DNA from: Terriglobia bacterium
Lineage (GTDB): Bacteria > Acidobacteriota > Terriglobia > UBA7540
Assembly: GCA_030040515.1 (NCBI GenBank)
Contig: JASHTO010000123.1
Coordinates: forward strand, 1-7,282
Reading direction: 5' to 3'
Length of the DNA: 7,282 nucleotides
Positions within the stretch are counted from its first letter, which is position 1. The number at the start of each line of letters is the position of its first letter. This document shows, piece by piece, positions 1-5,511 of the stretch. Position numbers and translations under genes: made by a program. Below the pieces are notes generated by a model. That model was not told the DNA's origin, did not search any database, and saw nothing but the letters and a program-made list of their open reading frames with translations.

Positions 1-1
1 A

Positions 2-1033
2 TCCCAATACTGCCCAGGGCGCGCGGCGGGCTCGATGGTAAAGGTACAATTGCCAGCTATCCGCGAAGAATTGTTTCAGCACCAGGTGGTGATACTCATG
101 ATGAAAGTTGAGAGGCTGCCAGGGAAAGTAAGGGACGCAGTAGTACGTCTCGATATTGACCTGGAAGGGCGTGCGGAACGGACTGCCCGTTACGCGCCAG
201 AAGAAGTAGGCCATGCAAGCCAGCGTCCCCGCCAAAACCAGGCCGATCGGCAGGACGACTCGCGGGAGCGATTGCCGAAGGGGCGGGCGCTTCTTTCCCA
301 GCACCCAAATCAGCATTGCCGCGGCGATGGGAAGACCAAAGAAGAGGCTTTCATAGGGGCGCGTGTTGCCGAGGAGGGCAAACCCCAACCCCATCAGCAA
401 GGCATCGCGCGCCCGCTGGTAGCGCTTGATTCTAGGTAGTGCTCCTAGAACCAGCGCCCCACCAATGGCCGCGAGCGACCCACCCGAGTAGCTGTTCACC
501 CAGTAGGTAAAGGTCCCGAGCCGCATAACCGCAAGGAGTCCGCCCAGCAGAGCCCACCCCGCCGGCAGCCAGCCCTGGAGCATCCAGCAGATGGCTGCGC
601 ACATGCCGCCCGCCGCCAACCACGAACCCATCCACGGGCAACCTGCGACCACCTGGCCCAGAGCCAGCAGCAGGCCCTGAGCAGGATAAAACATCGACAT
701 GTAGGTGGGCTTTTGATTGACGTACATCGTTTCAAAGTGGACCCACATGGGGTGGGTTGGATTCGTCAGACGGCCATGCGCGAAGGTGTCCGCCGCCAGG
801 AGGTAGCAGAAATCGTCGTGAAGGCCGGGGGCGGGGACGGGGAAATTGACCAACAGGGCTGCGCGAATCCCCAATGCCAGCATGCCCACGAGGACGACTG
901 AAAGGGTGCGCCTCCTCGCCAGGCCAGCCAAGTGTTGTTCCACAACCTGACACCACCGGGAGGGAAAAGTGGGAAGGAGGTAAGTGGCCACAATCAAAAC
1001 GGCCACCATAATGTATTCAAGAAAGATAAACAT
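2..1033 (-). CDS. Polytopic membrane protein, GT-C glycosyltransferase-like (C-terminus cut by window edge)
   Basis: An uninterrupted frame runs from an ATG at 1033 to the left edge, giving 344 residues of a longer protein. Residues about 2-20 and 43-62 form two hydrophobic helices. They are followed by a hydrophilic loop (about 63-115) with an acidic pair, D73-D74, in the context LHDDF and then the stretch LAADTFAHGRLTNP (79-92). At least six more hydrophobic segments follow up to about residue 278. An acidic first loop between helices is typical of GT-C enzymes that use polyprenyl-phosphate sugars, with the Asp as the likely catalytic or metal site, so I infer a sugar transferase acting on the outer face of the inner membrane. 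The substrate cannot be told. An in-frame TAG lies six bases upstream of the ATG, which fixes the 5' limit. No good Shine-Dalgarno is visible, and M9 is an alternative start. The gene is divergent from the one starting at 1307. It could instead be an uncharacterised membrane protein sharing only the GT-C fold. Confidence 0.8.
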   Translation of the reverse strand, partial: MFIFLEYIMVAVLIVATYLLPTFPSRWCQVVEQHLAGLARRRTLSVVLVGMLALGIRAALLVNFPVPAPGLHDDFCYLLAADTFAHGRLTNPTHPMWVHFETMYVNQKPTYMSMFYPAQGLLLALGQVVAGCPWMGSWLAAGGMCAAICWMLQGWLPAGWALLGGLLAVMRLGTFTYWVNSYSGGSLAAIGGALVLGALPRIKRYQRARDALLMGLGFALLGNTRPYESLFFGLPIAAAMLIWVLGKKRPPLRQSLPRVVLPIGLVLAGTLACMAYFFWRVTGSPFRTPFQVNIETYYCVPYFPWQPLNFHHEYHHLVLKQFFADSWQLYLYHRARRAPWAVLG

Positions 1034-1043
1034 GCTGCGCTAC

Positions 1044-1150
1044 CGTGAAATGAACCGTGTTCTGGTGAAATTCTTTCTTACTATCTTCTGCAGCGTTCAG
1101 GGTTTGCACCCTTTTGAGGATCTGATTTTTGACCAACGTGAGATGAATCG
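1044..1150. repeat. Imperfect 14-base direct repeat in the divergent intergenic region
   Basis: CGTGAAATGAACCG at 1044-1057 recurs as CGTGAGATGAATCG at 1137-1150. That is 12 of 14 bases identical, in the same orientation, with starts 93 bases apart. The first copy lies just upstream of the minus-strand start codon at 1033 and the second is mid-region. Two shorter repeats also sit around copy one: GTGAAA at 1045-1050 and 1065-1070 (20 bases apart), and ACCGTG at 1042-1047 and 1054-1059. These could be binding sites for a regulator, but a match of this quality in a region this size could also occur by chance. Confidence 0.3.
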
Positions 1151-1291
1151 AATGCAGTTTAGCACGAAGTTTTCGGCCAGACCATGAGACGGCGATCTGG
1201 ATTGTGCCCACCATGGGAATATTGTAGATTGGGGAACCGGCATGTCCTTTGCATCAAGCGCACACGGGTTCGACCATGAAAGCGGCTCGCC

Positions 1292-1298
1292 GGGGAAG
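1292..1298 (+). promoter_or_regulatory. Ribosome binding site supporting a GTG start at 1307
   Basis: GGGGAAG lies eight bases before the GTG at 1307-1309 and is purine-rich enough to act as a Shine-Dalgarno. An in-frame TGA at 1277-1279 excludes any longer start, and no in-frame ATG lies between that stop and the hydrophobic first helix. GTG is therefore the best start for the downstream membrane protein. Confidence 0.45.
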
Positions 1299-1306
1299 AA
1301 ACTTGT

Positions 1307-2932
1307 GTGAGCATAACCAATCTTACTGACTCCACTCGCTGGCGCGTATGGTTTTATGGGGCGCTGAGTTTCGTGCTCCTGCGCGCCCTTCCCAACTTGC
1401 GCTATCCCATCGGGCGCGACCAAGCAACGTTCTGCGTGATGGGGCAGGGTTTGCTGCGCGGCCAACTCCTCTATCGCGACCTCTGGGATAACAAGCCGCC
1501 GGGAATTTTTTACATCTACGCGCTGATCGTGAAGATTTTCGGGCCGGTGATGTGGTCTGTGGGAGTGGTTGACATTCTGTGGCTGCTCGTAATCTCCTGC
1601 TGCATTTTCTATTTCGCCCGGCACTCGATGGGCACGCCCGCCGCGGCGCTGGCGATGGTTTTCAACGCGGTGCGTCATTGCCGGCAAGGTTACATTCATG
1701 CCGCCCAGCCCGAGACATTCCTGATGCTTTGCGTTTTTGCCGCGTACTTCCTCCTACAGCAAGAAGAGGGCCGGAGGGCGATTCGACTCTTCCTCGCGGG
1801 TTTGATACTGGGAGCAGCCTTCTGGCTGAAGTACAACGCCGTGGCGTTTTTCCCGTTTGTTGCACTGGTGCCATTTCTGGATTTTAGCGAATTGAGCCAG
1901 AACGCTGGGCGCGTGCGCTTTTCGATTCCCTGGAAGGGTTGGTTGAGGCGAATGTTGGTGGTTGCCGGCGGCTTTATCTTCGCCGTCGCCGGGGTGCTGA
2001 CCTATTTTCGGATTTCGGGCGCCTGGCCGGCCTTGAAGGAAGTCCAGTTTGAAGTCCTGCCGCGCTACGGCGCCATGGCATTTGGAATCACCACGAATAA
2101 CTTCTTCTTGTGGGCCCTGCGTGAAACGCAGATTCAACTGGGAATCTGGTACGAAATCATTGCCGCACTCGCTCTGTTCATTGCCTGGAGGCGCCGCGAG
2201 TTGAGCGCCATCGCGCCCGCGGCGCTCTTTGCCTTCGCCGGATACCTTTCCGTGGCGATGCAGGTGCGCTTCCATCATCCCTATTACTACGAAACGTGCT
2301 ACCCCTTCTTTGCGATGTTCTGGGGATACGTTTGCGTAAAAACCTACGAGGGGTTCAGGTATCTTCAAAGGATATTCGCGCAGCGGAAACTGACGCTGGC
2401 GCGCAGCCTGTTGTGGCTGGTGCTGGCAGGCGTTGCTGCGTCACTGTTGCCGGAAGAGAGCGTGCGCGTTGTCCAGCAGTATGGCTTCTTGAAGGACTGG
2501 TGGCGCAACCCCGAGCAATCCTACGCGGTTTACTATTGGGAGCTTCCTCTCGAAAAGCTGCGCGACCAGATGCGGGTGCTCGACTTCCTGAAGGCGAATT
2601 CGGGTCCCGACGACGAGGTTTACGTTTGGGGAACGGCGCCGCTCATTAATTTCCTCGGCCAGCGGAGAACCCCGTCACGGTTTGTGTCGAACCTTGCCCT
2701 GATTTCGCTCTGGGCTCCGGACCGCTGGCGTCAAGAGCTGGCAGACACCCTGGAAGCCAAACGCCCGCGCTACATTGTTGTGGTCCGCGACGACGCCATT
2801 CCCGCCGTTTCCTTTACCACCCTCGATTCGGAAGGGTATTTGCTCGTCTATCCCGCGCTGAAAGGGATTTTGAACCGCTTGTACGTACCCGACGTTCGGC
2901 TGGGTGATTTCCATATTTACCGTTTGAAGTAG
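1307..2932 (+). CDS. GT39/ArnT-like polyprenyl-phosphate-sugar membrane glycosyltransferase
   Basis: This is a complete 541-residue protein starting at GTG. Helix 1 (about 13-28) is followed by a first outer loop with GRDQ (D38, the likely catalytic Asp) and LYRDLWDNKPPG (55-66, with D58, D61, K63). This loop is the hallmark of PMT_2/GT39 (GT-C) proteins. AAQPETF (132-138) is a second conserved acidic motif. About ten further hydrophobic segments follow to about 382, including one with HHPYYYETCYPFF (323-335). Residues about 383-541 form a soluble, presumably periplasmic, alpha/beta-looking domain containing VYVWGTAP (438-445). Family knowledge says such enzymes move a sugar from a polyprenyl phosphate donor to lipid, glycan or protein on the outer face of the inner membrane; acceptor and sugar are not readable here. 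The gene is monocistronic in the window, divergent from the partial gene on its left and convergent with the YfhO gene, whose end it overlaps by 16 bases. The family call is firm and the substrate unknown. Confidence 0.88.
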   Translation: MSITNLTDSTRWRVWFYGALSFVLLRALPNLRYPIGRDQATFCVMGQGLLRGQLLYRDLWDNKPPGIFYIYALIVKIFGPVMWSVGVVDILWLLVISCCIFYFARHSMGTPAAALAMVFNAVRHCRQGYIHAAQPETFLMLCVFAAYFLLQQEEGRRAIRLFLAGLILGAAFWLKYNAVAFFPFVALVPFLDFSELSQNAGRVRFSIPWKGWLRRMLVVAGGFIFAVAGVLTYFRISGAWPALKEVQFEVLPRYGAMAFGITTNNFFLWALRETQIQLGIWYEIIAALALFIAWRRRELSAIAPAALFAFAGYLSVAMQVRFHHPYYYETCYPFFAMFWGYVCVKTYEGFRYLQRIFAQRKLTLARSLLWLVLAGVAASLLPEESVRVVQQYGFLKDWWRNPEQSYAVYYWELPLEKLRDQMRVLDFLKANSGPDDEVYVWGTAPLINFLGQRRTPSRFVSNLALISLWAPDRWRQELADTLEAKRPRYIVVVRDDAIPAVSFTTLDSEGYLLVYPALKGILNRLYVPDVRLGDFHIYRLK

Positions 2933-5409
2933 AGGGCGGCAAGCGCGGCAAGGGTGAGCAGGGAAATGGCCAGGCCCAGATGAAATCCGCGCTGATGATA
3001 TTCAAATCGAATTTCGTGAGTCCCCATATCTGCGTAGACCGCGCGAAAGATCTGATTGGCGCGAACGACCGGCGTGGGATGACCATCCACACTCGCCAGC
3101 CAATTGGGATCGTATCGATCCAGCAGGACAACGTACCCGGGCCGAGTGAGTTGCGCCCGCAGGGTTACGGAATTGGGGTCGCGGTGCACAATCTCCACGT
3201 CCCCGGCGGGCGCGCTCCCGCTGACTTTGGGGAATGAGCCTGCCGGCACCGCGAGGATCACCGAATTGACGGCATCGAACTCCGGCCAGGCGAGGTAATC
3301 CAAGGTTTCGTTTGAATCCGTCGTGAACAGTGAATTGCCCGCCACATAGGCCCGCGGCAGGAAGCACATATCCTCATACAATTTGCTCGGCAGGGATGAC
3401 CCGTTGAAAACCTCGCCGAGCGGCCGCACGGCCATAGAGTCCGCGGCTCTGGGACGAATGATGTACTTCACATTGGTACGGCCCAGCAGGCAATCGACGT
3501 GCAGTGGATCTTTGACGTGGCGATCCTGGTAGATTTCGACGTCGTAGAGATAGGGTGGCAGTGAGCGCTCGAGATCCAGATTGATGCTGCCCTCCACATC
3601 GTTGAGCATCGAGCCTGTGGCCAGTTGCGACCGCGGCTGAAACGCTCCCTGCCCGGCGGGGCCGAGGTCGGCGGCTTCCGGAAGCGATTCGAAATTGATA
3701 TAGGTTTGCACGTTCCCGATTTCGGGTGTTTCAACCACGGGCCAGAATGAGGCCACGCGATAGGTGCCGGGAGGGTCCTTGAACTGATTCAACACAGGAG
3801 GGCGGTAGGTGAAAAAAGTCTTGGGAACCGTGGGATTTGCCCCGGAATTCGCCGTCACCAGTTGACCGATGGCGAGCAGCGCGAAGGCGTACAGACCGGG
3901 GCGCGCCCAGCGCTTCCGCTGTTCCAGGCCATGAGCCAGAACGATTCCTCCCAGGAAGAATCCCGCCAGGCCCGGAAGCTGATAGCGCAGCATGGTGATG
4001 AGGAAATCGGGCATTTGCCGAATGTTGAAGGGGTTTTCGCCGAGCTTGCTGAGAATCTGCCTGGTGGGCGACAGAATGAGGTTCGGCGACACCCAGGCCA
4101 TCAGCAGGGCTGCGATGATTCCCGCGAGGGAGACGTAGAGAGGCGCCAGCAGCCGGCGGCGGTGCGTTTTCCACGGAGCCGATTGCGAGAGCAGCGAATC
4201 GAATCCCCACCCTGCCAGGATGGCGAGGAGAAACGTAACGACCACCAGCAGCTTGACGGGATACCGCACCACCGCAAGCGGAGGAATGAGCAAATAAGCC
4301 AGCGCGAAGACCGGAGTAAAATGGCCGAACGAAAGGAGCAGGAAAATCCCCGCCGCGCCTGCGGCAAATTTGCGCCGCTCATCGCGTCCCAACGCCCATC
4401 CGGCCAGCGCGCCGAAGACCGGGACGAAGCCCAGAAAGACGGAGATAAAATAAGGAAGATTCGAATCGGACATCAACCAGAGCCAGCCCGTCGGCGCGGC
4501 AATCCCCGAGCCGAAGAAATCCGGCACGATTAATTGCGGCAGGGAAAAAGGATTCACCGCCCAATTGGCCGTTTCGCGGAAGCGCAAACCCTGCACGCCG
4601 CGGCGCGATTCGCTGAGCAGGCTGGCGGCGGGAAGAAATTGCGCGGCACAAAGCAGCAGCATCCCCACTCCCACCAGAAAAAATGTAACGAGCAGGCGGA
4701 AGTTGGGCTTCGAGCAGAGGCGGCTCCAGTGGCCGCGGCGATAAAAAGCGTAGGCGACGCAAAGGCCAAACGTCGCAAGCATGGTCATCGGCTCGCCGGC
4801 CAGCCATTGAAACGAGAAGATCATAATTAAGACGATCCACAAACGCAATCGCGGACTGGCCAACGCGCGATCCGTTACGAAGAGCGCCCAGGGAATCCAC
4901 GCGGCGCAGGCCGACTGGTTGTAGAGATCGCCGAGGGAAAGTACCGGGCCACTCAGCATGAAGAACAGCGCCGCAAAAAGCGCGCCCCGCCACGTCTGCC
5001 CCCACGAGCGCCCCAGGACGTAGACCCCGATTCCTCCCCAGGCGAAATGCACAAGGAAATGCGCGGTGAATGCGGCGTCAACGGGGAAAAGCACAATGAA
5101 AAGCGTAAACGGATAGAAGAACAGTAGATTGGGATTGGCGAGCACCGGCTGGCCGTAATTCAGATAAGGATTCCAGTAGGGAAGAAACCCCCGGCGGCAC
5201 AAGTCGTGAATGAAGCGCGCACTGGGAAAAGTGTAGTTGTAGATGTCGCGGTAAAAGAACATCGCGGAAGAGAAAACCACTCTCCAGAACATTGCGATCA
5301 CGGTGGCAATGAGCAGCGCGATGGCTACAAGGTCAACGCGAGAGAAGGTGGCAGGGCTGGGAGCCGCGTCGGTCGACGTCCGCGAAGGATCGGAGGAATT
5401 CAGTCCCAT
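2917..5409 (-). CDS. YfhO-family membrane protein, probable GT-C glycosyltransferase
   Basis: This is a complete 830-residue protein, close to the usual YfhO length. A polar N-terminus (1-25) leads into helix 1 (26-42). The first outer loop holds FYRDIYNY (52-59, with D55) and YWNPYLNYGQPVLANPN (78-94), both characteristic of YfhO proteins. About ten more hydrophobic helices run to about 520. A long extracytoplasmic part (about 521-808) ends in the beta-type segment LLDRYDPNW (762-770) and SVDGHPTPVVRAN (773-785), also a YfhO hallmark, and a last helix (809-827) closes the protein. In Firmicutes, YfhO/GtlB proteins transfer sugars from polyprenyl phosphate onto lipoteichoic acid; in diderms the role is unknown, and I infer outer-face glycosylation. 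The ATG at 5409 is the first start after an in-frame TAA but has no clear Shine-Dalgarno. The sulfatase-like gene lies 102 bases upstream on the same strand. The stop lies inside the 3' end of the convergent gene. Confidence 0.88.
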   Translation of the reverse strand: MGLNSSDPSRTSTDAAPSPATFSRVDLVAIALLIATVIAMFWRVVFSSAMFFYRDIYNYTFPSARFIHDLCRRGFLPYWNPYLNYGQPVLANPNLLFFYPFTLFIVLFPVDAAFTAHFLVHFAWGGIGVYVLGRSWGQTWRGALFAALFFMLSGPVLSLGDLYNQSACAAWIPWALFVTDRALASPRLRLWIVLIMIFSFQWLAGEPMTMLATFGLCVAYAFYRRGHWSRLCSKPNFRLLVTFFLVGVGMLLLCAAQFLPAASLLSESRRGVQGLRFRETANWAVNPFSLPQLIVPDFFGSGIAAPTGWLWLMSDSNLPYFISVFLGFVPVFGALAGWALGRDERRKFAAGAAGIFLLLSFGHFTPVFALAYLLIPPLAVVRYPVKLLVVVTFLLAILAGWGFDSLLSQSAPWKTHRRRLLAPLYVSLAGIIAALLMAWVSPNLILSPTRQILSKLGENPFNIRQMPDFLITMLRYQLPGLAGFFLGGIVLAHGLEQRKRWARPGLYAFALLAIGQLVTANSGANPTVPKTFFTYRPPVLNQFKDPPGTYRVASFWPVVETPEIGNVQTYINFESLPEAADLGPAGQGAFQPRSQLATGSMLNDVEGSINLDLERSLPPYLYDVEIYQDRHVKDPLHVDCLLGRTNVKYIIRPRAADSMAVRPLGEVFNGSSLPSKLYEDMCFLPRAYVAGNSLFTTDSNETLDYLAWPEFDAVNSVILAVPAGSFPKVSGSAPAGDVEIVHRDPNSVTLRAQLTRPGYVVLLDRYDPNWLASVDGHPTPVVRANQIFRAVYADMGTHEIRFEYHQRGFHLGLAISLLTLAALAALYFKR

Positions 5410-5511
5410 GGAGTTTCGAGCGGAGAGACTTTATTACCGCAGCGAGCGGGTTGCAACTTTGGCTTGGACGGCCCAAGTGGCGGACTTATCACTCCGGTGG
5501 AGAGGCCTTCA
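5410..5511 (-). other. 102-base gap between sulfatase-like gene and yfhO-like gene
   Basis: This gap separates two minus-strand genes. It contains a five-base-pair hairpin, CTTGG (5463-5467) pairing with CCAAG (5473-5477) around a five-base loop, with no T-run after it on either strand. It also holds CCGC-TCGCT-GCGG, read on the minus strand near 5440. Neither looks like an intrinsic terminator, so read-through from the sulfatase-like gene is plausible. No convincing promoter or Shine-Dalgarno is visible, which leaves operon versus separate transcription open. Confidence 0.4.

Larger units (their letters stand above)
1034..1306. promoter_or_regulatory. Divergent intergenic region, presumed promoters for both flanking genes
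   Basis: These 273 bases separate two genes that are transcribed away from each other, so both promoters should lie here. The left half is visibly AT-richer than the flanking coding DNA (positions 1061-1080 are about 30% G+C). On the plus strand TTGACC at 1129-1134 resembles a sigma-70 -35 box, but no convincing -10 follows at 16-18 bases. On the minus strand the sequence GATAGT, which reads towards the gene starting at 1033, is a weak -10 candidate with a poor -35. Short frames here have no recognisable product. I assign the region by position, not by a confident promoter match. Confidence 0.5.

Noticed and set aside
984..1187. 67-codon plus-strand frame over the divergent intergenic region containing REMNR twice
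   Set aside because: The repeated REMNR comes from the 14-base direct repeat. The frame overlaps the start of the minus-strand gene, and no family resemblance or good ribosome binding site is visible.
1276..1329. Possible 17-codon leader peptide (ATG at 1276) overlapping the GTG start at 1307
   Set aside because: It has no Shine-Dalgarno and no attenuator-like codon run or hairpins. A short frame of this size is expected by chance.
1097..1699. Minus-strand open frame of 200 codons across the intergenic region and the start of the GT39 gene
   Set aside because: Most of it is antisense to the convincing glycosyltransferase, and its His/Arg/Pro-rich product has no recognisable domain.
1754..2368. 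Minus-strand open frame of 204 codons inside the GT39 gene
   Set aside because: Antisense shadow of a clear membrane protein; the composition is not protein-like and there is no start context.
3862..4533. Plus-strand open frame of 223 codons inside the yfhO-like gene
   Set aside because: It lies entirely antisense to a well-supported membrane protein. Its product is rich in Arg, Gln, Glu and Gly with no motif, typical of an antisense shadow in GC-rich DNA.
5463..5477. Five-base-pair hairpin between the sulfatase-like and yfhO-like genes as an intrinsic terminator
   Set aside because: The stem is short and no T-run follows on either strand, so it does not meet the pattern of an intrinsic terminator.
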